Positions 43,170 through 55,000 of a stretch of DNA of 60,936 bases are shown in pieces. The translations under genes and the position numbers were made by a program. Numbering within the stretch: position 1 is the stretch's first letter; each line of letters opens with the position of its first letter. The notes beneath the pieces were generated by a model. That model was not told the origin of the DNA. It worked only from the letters and a program-made list of their open reading frames with translations, and did not search any database. Origin of the DNA: an uncultured Bacteroidota bacterium (GTDB lineage: Bacteria; Bacteroidota; Bacteroidia; Bacteroidales; P3); assembly GCA_902771735.1 (NCBI GenBank), contig CACXXO010000014.1, positions 1 through 60,936 on the forward strand. Reading direction: 5' to 3'.

Positions 43170-44768
43170 ATGTTTAGCAAAGAACAAGGACTTTATATAG
43201 CGCACTGTGACGATGGTGCGCTTTCCATTTGTGGCCGTATGGCCAACCGTCATGGCCTCATCGCCGGCGCCACGGGCACCGGCAAGACTGTCACCCTGCA
43301 GGTGATGGCCGAAACGTTCTGTCAGGCGGGGGTGCCGTGCTTCATGGCCGACATGAAGGGCGATCTCAGCGGTATCTCGCAGGCGGGTCAGATGAGCTCG
43401 TTCATTGAGAAACGCAAGGACTCCTTCGGTATTCCCAATCCCGAATTCCAGGCTTGCCCGGTGCGTTTCTTCGATGTCTTCGGTGAGCAGGGCCATCCCA
43501 TCCGCGCCACCGTGAGCCAGATGGGTCCGCAGCTGCTCTCGCGCCTGCTGGGATTGAACGAGACTCAGGATGGCGTGCTCAACATCGTCTTCCGCATCGC
43601 CGACGAGCGCGGCCTGCTGCTGCTCGACATGAAGGATTTGCGTTCGATGCTCGACTATGTGAGCAAGCATGCCAAGGAATACACCACCCAGTACGGCAAC
43701 ATCTCGGCCACCACCGTGGGCGCCATTCAGCGCTCTCTGCTGCAGCTCGAGAACCAGGGCGCCGAGAAGTTCTTCGGCGAGCCGAGTTTCGACATCTACG
43801 ACCTGTTGCAGACCGAAGGCGGCAAAGGCGTGATGAATGTGTTGGCGGCCGACAAGCTGATGATGCAGCCCAAACTCTACTCCACGTTCCTGCTGTGGCT
43901 CCTCAGCGAACTCTACTCCACGCTGCCCGAGGTGGGCGACATGGAGTTGCCGAAACTCGTCTTCTTCTTCGACGAGGCCCATATGCTCTTCGAGGACACC
44001 TCGAAGGCCCTGGTGGACAAGATTGAACAGGTTATCCGTCTCATTCGTTCCAAGGGCGTGGGTATCTATTTCGTCACCCAGAGCCCCACCGACATCCCCG
44101 AGAATATCCTTGGCCAGCTGGGAAACCGTGTGCAGCATGCCTTGCGCGCCTATACCCCCAAGGACCAGAAGGCCGTGAAAACCGCTGCCGACACCTTCCG
44201 TCCCAATCCGGCTTTCAAGACCGACGAGGCCATCACCAGCCTCGAGACCGGCGAAGCTCTTGTTTCGTTCCTCGACGAGAAGGGTGCCCCCGGCATCGTG
44301 CAACGTGCCAAAATCCTCTTCCCGTTGAGCCAGATTGGCGCCATCAGCGAAGGCCAGCGCAACGACATCGTCCGCAGCAGCCGTCTGGCTGGCAAATACG
44401 AAAAGATGGTGGACCGTGAGAGTGCCTTTGAGATGTTGCTGAAAGAGAGCGAGTCTCAACTGCAGGAGGTCCCGGAACCTCAGGAGAAGACGGTCAAACA
44501 GGAAAAGCCAGAGAAACCGGCCAAGGCCGAGGCTTCTTCCAAGAAGAAATCCGGCATCTTTTCGAAGGTCATCAAGGCTGTCATCACCGCCGTCACCGCC
44601 ACAGCGGCTACGGCATTGGGTACCGCCGTCAGCGACAAGGTGACGGGCAAGAAGACCAATAGCCGCACCTCGACCACCCAAAAGATTGTGAAAAACAGCA
44701 CCTCTGCCGCCACCCGCACCATTACCCGCGAGCTGACGCGCGACATTTTGGGCAACCTTATTAAATAG
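43170..44768 (+). CDS. YjgR/DUF853-family P-loop ATPase (HerA-like)
   Basis: 532 residues. Walker A GATGTGKT (33-40), ADMKGDLSG just after it (typical of the family), Walker [13 protein letters not shown] (about 260-271), and [10 protein letters not shown]. The C-terminal 90 residues are Lys/Glu/Ala-rich, then Thr-rich, as in E. coli YjgR. HerA/FtsK-type motors move DNA or proteins; the YjgR role is not established. It lacks the NurA nuclease partner of true HerA. Confidence 0.9.
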   Translation: MFSKEQGLYIAHCDDGALSICGRMANRHGLIAGATGTGKTVTLQVMAETFCQAGVPCFMADMKGDLSGISQAGQMSSFIEKRKDSFGIPNPEFQACPVRFFDVFGEQGHPIRATVSQMGPQLLSRLLGLNETQDGVLNIVFRIADERGLLLLDMKDLRSMLDYVSKHAKEYTTQYGNISATTVGAIQRSLLQLENQGAEKFFGEPSFDIYDLLQTEGGKGVMNVLAADKLMMQPKLYSTFLLWLLSELYSTLPEVGDMELPKLVFFFDEAHMLFEDTSKALVDKIEQVIRLIRSKGVGIYFVTQSPTDIPENILGQLGNRVQHALRAYTPKDQKAVKTAADTFRPNPAFKTDEAITSLETGEALVSFLDEKGAPGIVQRAKILFPLSQIGAISEGQRNDIVRSSRLAGKYEKMVDRESAFEMLLKESESQLQEVPEPQEKTVKQEKPEKPAKAEASSKKKSGIFSKVIKAVITAVTATAATALGTAVSDKVTGKKTNSRTSTTQKIVKNSTSAATRTITRELTRDILGNLIK

Positions 44769-44787
44769 AATAAAAACTGTAATAAAT

Positions 44788-45195
44788 ATGAAACGCGCTT
44801 TGTTCTTCTCGCTCCTGATGCTGGCCGGCCTTATGGCTTCGGCTCAGACCTATATTGGAACCATGAAGGTGGGCAACGAGACCCATAAGGACGTCTATGT
44901 CAAGTTGACCGTCACGGGCGACACCGCCACCATCTTTGTCCACAATGTGTTCATGGACCGTCTGGGTCATTACAAGATTGATATTACCATCCCCGACATT
45001 CATGTCGATTTCGAGCCTCAGCGCGAGGTGCTTTGGTGCTACAACATCGTGCCTACATTCAAGGATGAAGCCTATCCGGAATATCTGGTGCGCAAGTTGC
45101 AAGGCACCATTGCCGTGGGGGTGCTCAGCTTTTCATGCACAATGGATGAAACACCGGTGACTTTCAGCGGTGTGATCAACAAGAGGCTGAGATAA
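44788..45195 (+). CDS. Small exported protein, possibly calycin-like
   Basis: 135 residues. Signal peptide MKRALFFSLLMLAGLMASA, then an all-beta sequence (TYIGTMKVGN, VYVKLTVTGDTATIFVHNVF, TPVTFSGVINKRL) that resembles the short calycin-like domains of Bacteroidetes. Ligand unknown. It starts 19 bases after the ATPase and probably shares its transcript. Confidence 0.55.
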   Translation: MKRALFFSLLMLAGLMASAQTYIGTMKVGNETHKDVYVKLTVTGDTATIFVHNVFMDRLGHYKIDITIPDIHVDFEPQREVLWCYNIVPTFKDEAYPEYLVRKLQGTIAVGVLSFSCTMDETPVTFSGVINKRLR

Positions 45196-45201
45196 GGGCA
45201 A

Positions 45202-45238
45202 AAAAAATCCCGCCGCGGTTGCGGCGGGATTTTTTTTT
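45202..45238. terminator. Bidirectional terminator
   Basis: A 10-bp GC stem (ATCCCGCCGC and complement), loop GGTT, long A and T runs on both sides; shared by convergent genes. Confidence 0.92.
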
Positions 45239-46757
45239 ATTTGGCTCTTAGCAATATTTTCTGTGTCTCGAAATTCTGCCAGGTGGCTATCAGTTGGCGG
45301 TAGCGGGCGTATTCGTCGGTGTCGATGACACTCTTTTCGATTTTGAGGTTGCGGACGACCTTGATTTTCTTTCCGCTCTGCTTGACGCTTATCTGAAGAC
45401 TGCCGATGCCGGGGAAATCGAGAGTCTGGCTCACTTCGCCACCTACCATCTTGAGACCCTTGGGAAGGACGTAGGTGATGTCGCTCTTGAGGTCGCAGGC
45501 CGAACCCACGAGGGGTGTGGTGCGGCTCATGGCCAGGTTGGAGGTGGATATCATAGGTTCGCCTGGAAGGGGGAAGTAGCCGTCGAGGGCGTAGAAGCCA
45601 TCCTCGAGGGTGTCGAGCTTGTCGGAGACATCGACGGTGTTGGTGAGGTCGTAGGTGGCTACCTCATCTTTGGCCTCGCCATTGATTTCGATGGGGCCTT
45701 TGCGACGCACGTCGAGGAGGTATTCCACAGTGTCGATCATCACTCCCACTTGGTCGTAGTTGTCGCCCATGACGCGGGCGGAGTAGCCTTCTTGGTTGAG
45801 CACGGCGGCGAGGAAGACGGCCTTGTCGATGGCGGTGCCGCAGCCCGTGGCCCACACCTCGAAGGGCGTGGAGTGGAGGTATCCGAGATGCGAGGGATGG
45901 ATGTCGTTGAGGTGGATGTTGTCAATCACATAGTCGCGGATATGGGCGATGTTCTCCTTGGCGTTGTCGCCGTTCATGAGAGTGCCAATCACGTCGGCGG
46001 CATCCTTGAAGGGCTCCTGGTTGAAAGCGGGAACGTGCTCGGGGTTGCCATTGAAGATACGCAGGATGGGGACGATGTCTGTGGGCATATAGGCCTCGCG
46101 CGGTGCCTGCGGCATATTGTTGAATGTATAGACGGTAGTGTTGGTCGATTGTCCGTCAACAGATTTGAAGCTTACGGTTTTGCTGAGGCCCGCCGTTGGC
46201 AGATACTGGCTGCCGAGGGTGTCGTATTTCACCTGGAAGGTGCTGCTGTTGTTGACCACAATCTCGAGTTTCTCCACAGGGCATTCGCGCTGCAGCGGAA
46301 CGCTGGTGTAGAGGAGGTTGTAGCGGCGATGGATGGTGTAGTCGACCACGATGACACACCCCAGCTCCATGCCGGTGTGTACCATGGCCAGTTCGCGCAT
46401 GTGGTTGAAGCGTCCGCAGTCGGCGCACTCCGACGGCAGCTGGTAGACGAAGGCGTTCTGCGGCATGTCGACGCGCTTGCCGTCGAGCTGCACGGTGTAC
46501 ACCTCGTTGATGGTCAGCTCCTCGAGGTCGGGATTGTAGACAACGAAGGTCTCGCCTTTGTCGGCATAGGCTGTCAGGGCGCGGTTGCGGAGTATCTGCA
46601 CCTCGTGGCGGTAGTGGTAGTCGCTGGTGCCGTCGGCATTGATGGTCCATTCATGGCGCAGCAGCTTGTAGATTGCGTCGGGCTGCTGGGCTTTCAGACT
46701 TGAAAACTGAAAACTGAAAATTGTAAATATCGCGGCGGCGAAAAATATCTTTTTCAT
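45237..46757 (-). CDS. Exported DUF3857/transglutaminase-like protein, active site incomplete
   Basis: 506 residues. The signal peptide (about 1-24) is partly encoded by a 7-bp tandem repeat (46701-46723). A DUF3857 beta-domain (about 25-250) precedes a transglutaminase-like domain with the expected Cys in EVWATGCGTAIDKAVFL (near 306). The His of the Cys-His-Asp triad is not evident: the matching stretch reads NYDQVGVMIDTVEYLLDV. It may therefore bind rather than cleave or cross-link. It follows its paralogue after 25 bases in one operon. Confidence 0.8.
   Translation of the reverse strand: MKKIFFAAAIFTIFSFQFSSLKAQQPDAIYKLLRHEWTINADGTSDYHYRHEVQILRNRALTAYADKGETFVVYNPDLEELTINEVYTVQLDGKRVDMPQNAFVYQLPSECADCGRFNHMRELAMVHTGMELGCVIVVDYTIHRRYNLLYTSVPLQRECPVEKLEIVVNNSSTFQVKYDTLGSQYLPTAGLSKTVSFKSVDGQSTNTTVYTFNNMPQAPREAYMPTDIVPILRIFNGNPEHVPAFNQEPFKDAADVIGTLMNGDNAKENIAHIRDYVIDNIHLNDIHPSHLGYLHSTPFEVWATGCGTAIDKAVFLAAVLNQEGYSARVMGDNYDQVGVMIDTVEYLLDVRRKGPIEINGEAKDEVATYDLTNTVDVSDKLDTLEDGFYALDGYFPLPGEPMISTSNLAMSRTTPLVGSACDLKSDITYVLPKGLKMVGGEVSQTLDFPGIGSLQISVKQSGKKIKVVRNLKIEKSVIDTDEYARYRQLIATWQNFETQKILLRAK
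46701..46723. repeat. In-gene 7-bp tandem repeat, TGAAAAC units
   Basis: TGAAAAC, TGAAAAC, TGAAAAT, TG in the signal-peptide codons of the gene that starts at 46757. Confidence 0.8.
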
Positions 46758-46782
46758 AACTAAATCTCTTTTTATCTCTTAA

Positions 46783-48786
46783 CTATTTCGTCAGAATGAC
46801 GGGTGTATTGGCAACCATTGTCTGAGCCTTTGCACTGGCGCGGAAGGCAGGCCAGTCGGAGGCTTCGTAGATGCGTTTGCTGAAGACGGCCTGTTCGCCG
46901 AAACTCAGTTTGTTGCCGTCCATCTGGAAGCCGCAGCCAAAGCTGGCGGCTGGGTCGGCAATGCCGTCTACCATGGGATAGTGGAACTGCTTCGGGGCGT
47001 AGGGAAGGGTGATGGTTTCACGTATGTCGACCAGACGCGAGCAACGGTCGCTGAAGGGCTGGGTGCGGGTTTCGGGAGCGAGGTTGAAGTAGAGGTGGCC
47101 CATGGCGCGGCTGAAGAGATTGCGGGCGCTCAGGGGGATGAAAGAGATGACGTTCTTGTCGACGGTGGCATAGTGGGGGATGCGGTAGTGATAGGTGATG
47201 GAGACGGGGTGGTCGAGGTAGCGGTCGGGGTCGGTATACTGGATGTCGAGAATCTCGGCCGTGGGAGCTACACGAAGCAGCTCGAGCTCGAGGTTCTGGC
47301 GCCACATGCTTTGTGGGGCGCTGAAGACGCCGCGCACAGCAGCGTCGCTTTGGCCTTCGGCGCTGACGGTGATGGTGCCGGTCAAGGTGCCTTCCATGTC
47401 GATGGCGCTCTCACCGATGATACGGATGTAGTGATTTGCGGCGGGTGAGATGGGTGTCTCCATGAGGTCGCAGCCCTCGGCCGTGCCGATGAGGTAGCCT
47501 TGCTGCTGCTCGGCGCTGCTCCAGAGTTCGCGTACGTTGGGCACCCAGGTGGGGTCGAGCATGACGAACTGGCCGTTGCGCAGTTGCACGGCGCAGACCG
47601 AGTGGTTGAACTGGTCGGCGGGGATGCGGTCGATGCGCTCGCCGGCCATCGTCATGGCGGCATAGGCTTTGAAGCCTGCGGCACGGAGGAATCCGATGAG
47701 CGTCGAGGCTTTGTCCTTGCACACGCCACAACGGTCGGTGTAGTTCATCTCCTGGTTGTGGAGGGTGAAACCTTCGCCGGGCCCCATCGAGATGCCGGCA
47801 TAGCGGATGTTGTCGGCCACCCAGTGGGTCAGACGGCTGATGCTGTCCATCTCGTCTTTGGCTCCGCGGAGCAGCTCGTTGACTTTCTTCTGCACCTCGG
47901 CGGTTGCCTTGAAGCTGCCATAGTCCTCGTTGACGCCGAAGAACCAGCGGCTCTTGGCCTGCCAGTCGGGGCTGGTGGAGAGGAGCAGCTTGCATTGTAT
48001 GTCGTTGTTGGCTAAGGCACGGGGCTCGCGCTTCAGCGGCATGATGTCTTCCTTGTTGGTGAAGGTGTAAAGGCTGCGGCCCTCCTCGTCGGCGGCCTCG
48101 CGCTTCACATCGAGTTCGCCGTTATAGACCTTGTATTGCAGCTTCTTACTGTCGAGGATATTAAGTTGGTAGACCTTGTGCTGCACGGGTTGATCGCTCC
48201 AGAAAGGCACGATGTCATAGTAGTGGCCCCGCATGGGCGGCACATAGCGATCGTCGTTGTCGGGCAGGGAGGCGAACACTCCATTAAGCCCATTTGTACC
48301 ATTTTCACCATCCGTCAGCAACGCATAGGTGTATCCTTTCTTGTAGGTCCACACCTCCAGTTTGTCACCGAGGCTGAGGTGCCCCACCTGGACCATCTTC
48401 TGGCTGGCGCCCCAGTAAATCATGCGGGCGGGAGCCACATAGTCGTAGACCTTGATGTTGCCGTCGCGGCCGGGCCACAGCAGAGTGTCGGTGCGGCCGC
48501 TCTCGGCGCGGTGGACGAGCACGCGCTCAATGTCGCAGTAGGCCGACAGCGGGTCGTAGTCAATCTTGTAGGTGCTGTTCTGTGCGCATCCTTCATAGGA
48601 AAACATCTCGATGCATTTATGGTTCATCACGTGGCTCAAGCCCGATTCCTCCATGTAGACACCGATGGAATCGAAGAGGGTGATGGTTTTGCTGCCGGCA
48701 TATTTGCCGGGGAGCGCATTGTGCTGGGCTGTGGCGAAGGCCACCGTAGCCGCTATCAGCGTGAATAATACGAATGCTTTTTTCAT
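46783..48786 (-). CDS. Exported DUF3857/transglutaminase-like protein
   Basis: 667 residues from ATG 48786; the open frame continues to 49014 through the promoter and a 7-bp repeat array and is not coding there. Signal peptide MKKAFVLFTLIAATVAFATA, a DUF3857 domain, then a transglutaminase core with Cys near 356 (RCGVCKDKASTL), His near 395 (FNHSVCAVQL) and Asp near 410 (MLDPTW), a complete triad. A C-terminal beta-domain follows. Bacterial members act as proteases or cross-linking enzymes; substrate unknown. First gene of a two-gene unit. Confidence 0.85.
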   Translation of the reverse strand: MKKAFVLFTLIAATVAFATAQHNALPGKYAGSKTITLFDSIGVYMEESGLSHVMNHKCIEMFSYEGCAQNSTYKIDYDPLSAYCDIERVLVHRAESGRTDTLLWPGRDGNIKVYDYVAPARMIYWGASQKMVQVGHLSLGDKLEVWTYKKGYTYALLTDGENGTNGLNGVFASLPDNDDRYVPPMRGHYYDIVPFWSDQPVQHKVYQLNILDSKKLQYKVYNGELDVKREAADEEGRSLYTFTNKEDIMPLKREPRALANNDIQCKLLLSTSPDWQAKSRWFFGVNEDYGSFKATAEVQKKVNELLRGAKDEMDSISRLTHWVADNIRYAGISMGPGEGFTLHNQEMNYTDRCGVCKDKASTLIGFLRAAGFKAYAAMTMAGERIDRIPADQFNHSVCAVQLRNGQFVMLDPTWVPNVRELWSSAEQQQGYLIGTAEGCDLMETPISPAANHYIRIIGESAIDMEGTLTGTITVSAEGQSDAAVRGVFSAPQSMWRQNLELELLRVAPTAEILDIQYTDPDRYLDHPVSITYHYRIPHYATVDKNVISFIPLSARNLFSRAMGHLYFNLAPETRTQPFSDRCSRLVDIRETITLPYAPKQFHYPMVDGIADPAASFGCGFQMDGNKLSFGEQAVFSKRIYEASDWPAFRASAKAQTMVANTPVILTK

Positions 48787-48811
48787 TGTCTGATGATACT
48801 GTTTTGAACTG

Positions 48812-48819
48812 CAAAGATA
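48812..48819 (-). promoter_or_regulatory. -7 box of the DUF3857 pair
   Basis: TATCTTTG followed by CAGTTC on the minus strand, 26 bases before the ATG; a TTTG at 48843-48846 is 23 bases away. Confidence 0.55.
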
Positions 48820-48914
48820 CGAATATTTTTTCACATGGGAAACAAAATTTTTGATTCTTCCTCCCATCCCTCCTATCCTCACCATCCAGCCGCCAAAGTC
48901 CCGATAACATTCTT

Positions 48915-48970
48915 GGTGAATAGTGATTAGTGATGAGTGAATGGTGAATAGTGAATGGTGAATGGCGATT
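48915..48970. repeat. Intergenic 7-bp array, eight degenerate RGTGAAT units
   Basis: Eight heptamers (GGTGAAT, AGTGATT, AGTGATG, AGTGAAT, GGTGAAT, AGTGAAT, GGTGAAT, GGCGATT) in register. The gap 48787-49062 also contains the promoter above and a palindrome CGGGTGA / TCACCCG at 48994-49018. Confidence 0.85.
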
Positions 48971-49062
48971 AGATGGGGGATTTGTTTGACTTCGGGTGAT
49001 GCGTCATGCGTCACCCGTCATTTTCGGTTGCAAATGTTTTTTTGGGCGGTTCGATGGGGAGA

Positions 49063-52000
49063 TTATTTCTTCAGCAGGCGGAGGGTGTGCTCGCTTCCAT
49101 CGGAGGCAATGAGCGTCAGGAGATATGTTGCGGGAGGGTAGGTGCTGATGTCGAGGGAATAGACACCAGCGCCCACGGCGGTGGGCGTCAACTCCTGCCG
49201 TCGTCCCAGCATGTCGGTCAGGTGGGTTGCTGCCAGCTGGGTTCCGGCGTCGACGGTGAGCTCACCGCTGGTGGGATTGGGGTATATCCTCCAGTTGTCC
49301 ACACTCACAACACCGATGCCCTCGACAGGCAGGAAGATGGCCGTTAACGAGGTGTCGCTGGTTACAACTACGTTTCTCGGATTGGTGGTGTCGCCATCGT
49401 CCCATTGGGAGAAGAGGTGTCCGGTGCGGGGCATGGCGACAAGTGTGGCGGTGTCGCCGTGATTGTAGAGGCCTCCGCCCGTCACAGTACCGTATTCGGC
49501 GTTGTTGACGCTGACGGTGACGATGTGGCTTGGAGGCGGAAGGGCTCCACCGCCCAACATGATGTTGATATTGTCGACGGCGGCAGGGGTTTGATAGTAG
49601 CCTCCCAAATTGTTGTGCCACAGGAAGACCAAGAGGTAGTTGCCGGGTGTGGTGATGTGGAAGGAACCCGCGAGGTTCTGCCAGGTGGTACTCTGGTTCA
49701 GGTAGCTTTGGTTGTCCAGGGCGATGCCTCCTTCGGGCACTTCGATGCCGTCGAAACCACAGAGGTCGCCCGCAGTAAGGACCATGTATGCCGGTACAAT
49801 GGCGGCACGAAGGTAGTCGTAGTGCATCTCCCCATTGCACCTCCAATCAAAGCTGTAGAGGTAGTCGCCTACGGAGTCGAAACGGAGGGCTCGGGTGGCA
49901 AAGACCGTGGAGGCCTGACCGCTATAGTTGTTGTGGATACCATTGTCGCTAATATAGAGCGAACGTCCAGGATGCCCCGTTGCTTCGCCTATCACCCAGC
50001 GGTTGTGCTGGTTGTTGCCCGTGAGGGTCCATCCGTCGGAGTTGTCGTCGTCGTCGAACCCTCCCGAGAAAGGCAGCGTATGAGGAGAAGAGTGGAGTGT
50101 GGAGGCGGCGAGATGGCGTGCGACGACGGAGTCGAAACAACTGGGATAGACATAGATGTGGTAGACGGTGCCGGAGGCGAGTCCCGTCAGGGTGAGCGAC
50201 GAATGGTGCCTGACGAGCGAGGAGCTGTCGATCTGGCCTTCGCCGCAGCCCACCATCACCAGGCCGCCGGCTCCCGAGCGGTCGGAGGTGCCGGGAATGA
50301 AGTCGATGGTGTCGTATTCGACATGCCAGAGGGTGCTGGAGCGGCTAGTGTCGCTCCAGGCGATGGTGAGGCTGTCGAGGGAGGCGTAGACGGCGTGCAG
50401 ATTGTCGGCAGGGGCGCAGGGCAGCTCGTCGAGGACGATGTCGTCGATATAGGGTCGGTTGGATTGCGGTATGTCATGCGGAGCCATGAAAGCCACATGG
50501 CCGTGGGGGCCGAAATAGCGGTCCAGCCGCACGGTGTGGCGCGAGTAGCCGTTGAGGGAGACGATACGGGCGGTGTCGACAGCCACGAAGGTGGCGGTGT
50601 CGGTGGGGTCGCTCATGACTCCTACCACGATGAACGAGTTGTAATAGAAGTGGGCCGTGCGCATCCAGAACGACACCTGCAGGCTCGACACAGGATACAG
50701 CGTCGAGTCGGTGAGGGGCATGATGGCCAGCTGGTCGGAAGAGGGACAGGGAGCATGGAAGCGCAAAGCGTTGGTGCCGCCATGGACGTAGGTGCTGTCG
50801 TTGTGTACCCAGGGACCACCGCCATAACAGGTGTTGTAATACAGCCAGCAGTCGGGCAGCGTGTTCTCGGGCGAGTGTGTGTCGTATGAGGGGATGCCTC
50901 TGACGCTTTCGAAGTCCTCCACGAAGGGCAGCGTGACAAGAGGGCCGCAAAGGGTGTGGAACGGTGCTGGGTAAGAGGGATACCCCTCGCTGCCACCACA
51001 GATGGCGATTACCACCAGCTCGTAGTCTCTGTTGGGGTCGAGACCGCCAATGGAGGCGCTGTTGTCATAGAAGATTTGAGGTTCAACGCTGCCGATGTCG
51101 AATCCCGGTGCGCCGACAAATACCAACCACTGGTCGGGGTTGGCGTTGCCATAGGCACCACAGGGATGCAGACCGCAATCCCAAGTGGCGAAGACGCTGT
51201 CGTCAGTGACGTGCGTCACGCGGACATGCTCAGGTGTAGGACAGGGTCTCGACAGCCTCAGTTCGATATTGTCAAGGTCGAAACCGTTGCTGGGCAAAGT
51301 ATCGCTTCCTGGTGATGGGGTATAGAAAACGATGTACCGGCCGCTGCCCGTGTAGTTCACAAACCGTACAGTGACAGAATGGAGCGAGGCGACGGGTTCG
51401 TCGCTGAGGTCGACGGTGTCGACAGGCACAAAGCCGGAATAGGTGTAGGCATGCGAGGGTGCGGAAAGCTCCATGCTGGCCGCAGGCAAGTACCCCGAGA
51501 ACCAGGTGACATCCTCGGCCACTCCTACAATCAGGCGCGAGTACGGAATCGGACTAACGCCACTGCCGGGACGCTCGATAAGGAAGTTTACCTCCAATTC
51601 GGTGATGTCTATCGAGGTATCCAGGCGTGGCAGGGCTGCCCAGCGGTAGTTATTCGAACCGGAACTCATATTGAATCCTACGGTATCCTCGCCGATATAC
51701 GTATGTGTGGCGTGCGGCCTGCTCGAGATGCGGGATGGCACCGAGCCCCTCCGCCAGCAGGGATTGATATCTTCCTCGTAGCCATATTCGTAGCTCTCGA
51801 AGTCCTCTCTAAACGGCAGGTCGTCGTAGGTCAACGGCGGGCACTCTGTCTGGATGCTCCCTGTCTGGAAGACACTGCTGAGACCTGTACACTCGGCAGC
51901 TACGGCATAGTTGTAGAGGGTGTTGTTGGCAAGGGGATGGAAAGTGTAGAAGGTGTCAGTGATTCCCCGCACGGTGTCGTTGCCGAGGACGGCAGTGAAG

Positions 52001-55000
52001 CTATTGTTGCCCTCGGGGCTCCACACAAGTGTCACCGAGGTGTCGGTACATGAGGCTCTGAGGTGCGAGACGGGGTAGCACAGCTGGTTGGTGAGCACCA
52101 CATCGTCGAGCAGCAGCTCGCGACCGTAGCTTGGTATAGAACCGCGAATCGCGACATAGTTGCCTGTGCCGTTATAGCAGGCGAAGCTGACCGTATAGAG
52201 TGCGGCGTCGATTGTGGGAGTGACGGTGTCGACGGGTATGAAATTGGCGGTGTCGCCGTCGTGGTCCATCACACCGATGATATAGGAACCTCTTATGTCG
52301 CTGTTGCTCAATGTCCGGGCGTAGAACATCAGGTAGAGGTCACGGATGTTGTAGGCACCCTTGTCGACCGGAGGCAGCACAACGTATAAGTTTTTGTATT
52401 CGGTGGTCAACTCCCAATACATACTGTTGTCGCCGTGGATGCCGCTGGTGCCGTTATGCCTGTTGTAGGGGCGACCGTTGTAACTATTGTTGGAGGGAAG
52501 GTCGTTGACACGCTTCCAGCAGGTGGGGAAGGCCTCGACGTAGGAGGTGGTGTGTAGAGAGTAGTAAGGCGTATTCTCGAAGTCGTTGATAAGTGGGAGA
52601 TTGCTGAGGAGATAGCAGGGAGTATGGAACGAACTCGACCAATAGCTGCTGGTGTCGCCTGCGCCGCAGATGGCACGGATGCTGACGGTATACACCGTGT
52701 CGGCTTCAAGTCCGTGGATATTAAATACGGTGTCGGTGAGATAGTATATGCTGTCGCCTATGGTGAGTTCCCACGCCGTCTCACTGCCGCCCCTTGTCCA
52801 ATAGACGGTGGCGCTGTCGGTGGTGACGTCGCGGAACCGGATATTGCCCACACGGCGGCACATCGGCTCGTAGCCAATCGTGATGTCGTCAATGGTGGCA
52901 GTCCAATCGGCCAACGAGGGACGGTTGGCACGGATGGCGATATACTGCCCGTCGCCGTTGTAGTTCTCGAACGAGACTTCATATCTGTCCCATACGCGAA
53001 TGGCGGGGTCGATGAAGACGGAGTCGACCGCCTGGAAGGTGTTGATGTCGTTCGGATTGGTCATCACGCCCACAATGAGCACCGGGTCGTCATTGCGGGT
53101 CGACGACTTCGCCCAGAAGTTGAGATACAGTGCGTTGATAGCGTCTATGCTGACATCCACCGGAGGAAGGACAATGGCCTGGTAGTTGCAATAATACATA
53201 CTTGCAGAGACACCGAAGCCAAGCCCCCGGTTACCCGTGTGGGCGCCGGATGAGATGACGGGGTGGCCGTTGTAGGTGGTGGCGTCGTTGAGGTGGTGCC
53301 AGCAATGTATGTTGGCAGGCACGGTGTTGCTGCCGGTGGGCAAGCCCTCAAAACCGTAATGGAAGGGGATGCTGAGGGGTATGCAAGGTGTGGTGACGGT
53401 GACCGACGAGGAGAGGAGGGTGTCGGTGCAGTTGGCGGTGACACGGAGCTCATAGATGGAGCCCGGTTCTAGGTCGGCAACGGAGAAGAGATGCTCGGTG
53501 GCTGTGGTCTCGGTGGCGACATTGACCCATTCGCCGGTGTCGGTAGGGTTGACGAGGCGATAGTCGACATCCCACGATGTTTCGTGATAGCCGGGAATCC
53601 ACAGAAGTCTGACGATGCCCGCGACGCTTGTGTCGACAAGTGTGACGGGAGGGATGCAGGTGGCTCTGCCTGTGCAATAGATGTCCTGGCCGCCGGTGAT
53701 GAGGCGCGTGTTGCTGCGCATATTGAGATTGGTGGTGCCCAGCGAGTATGACACATTGCGATTGGGTCGGCCGGCCCAGCGGGTTACGATGCGATCCGGG
53801 GTGTTCTCCTGGCGGAATGAACGGGGTGTAGGGATAGCCACACCATTGTTTTTGGTAATTACCACACACAGGTTGCTGATGCCGTCGTATTCGAAGGTGC
53901 CCTGGTTGAATGGGATGTAGTTCCAGCCTTCGGTGGTAAATCCAAGCGTGCCGGTGAATACGGGCTGTCCCATGACGATAAGGTTAGGGTTGGTGACATT
54001 CGACAAATCGGTGCTTGGGCTGTGATACAGATAGATTTCGCAGTTGCCGATTTGGTAGGGCTGATTGTCGGCATAGTCGAAGCCGATTCCGGTCAGCGTT
54101 GTCGGACCCGTGGCGGGTATCTCCGACGCCAGGAAAAGATGCTGCACTATGGAGAAAGGAGCATTCGCACAGACAGGATACTGGGTGTTGGTGGCTGTCC
54201 CGGGGTTGCCCAGCACGAGGGTGTCGGCCGAGCGTGCGATGGTATCCCAGCTGGAGCAGGGCAGTCCTTGGGTTCTGAAGACAATGGTGTCGGCGTCACC
54301 GTTCAAGCCTCCACATTCGGCGGTTACCGACAGCCAATAGGAGCTGTCGGGGGCGAGGCCTGTCAGCAGCATCTCGGGCTCGTAGGTGACGACGGTGGTG
54401 AGAAAGGTGTCTTCGACATTGCGGTAGTTGACCTCGAAGCTTGTGGGGGTGCCGAATTCGGTGTTGAACTCCCACGTCAGGCGAGCGGCGGAGGCGGTGG
54501 CTATGGTGTGTATGGCGCTGATGGGCGGGCATCGGTTGGGAATCTCCTCGAGGATGATGTCGTCGACAACGAACATATTGGACGACTCCGACTTGAGCGC
54601 CACGTGGCCGTGAGGGCCCTCGTAATTGGCGAAACCTATTGTGAAACGCTCAAAGAGCATAGCGCCGGAGACGGTGACGTTCCTTATCGGCACGAAGGTG
54701 CTGGTGTCGCTGGGGTCGCTCATCACGCCCACGGTGACATATGCTGTGCGTCCTGAGTTGTTGACGCGGAGGCTCTTTGTCCAAAACGACACTTGCAAGG
54801 AAGAAAGAGGATGGGCGGATGCGTCGGTGAGCGGCATGATGGCGTATTGGTTCATGCCGTTGAACAACATGGAGTTGGCACCGCTGTATACATACGACTG
54901 ATCGGAGTACACAGTGTACGGATTATCGGTGTACACAATAGGACCGCCGCTGACGTTCAGGGGGTAGCCGGTATTGTAGTAGAGCCAGCAGGGAGGCAGA

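Noticed and set aside
48787-49014. N-terminal extension of the DUF3857 gene to 49014
   Set aside because: It crosses the TATCTTTG box and the heptamer array, and a normal signal peptide begins at 48786.
48994-49018. Palindrome CGGGTGA/TCACCCG as terminator of the giant surface-protein gene
   Set aside because: It is in the right place but has no T-tract on the minus strand; left as an unexplained hairpin.
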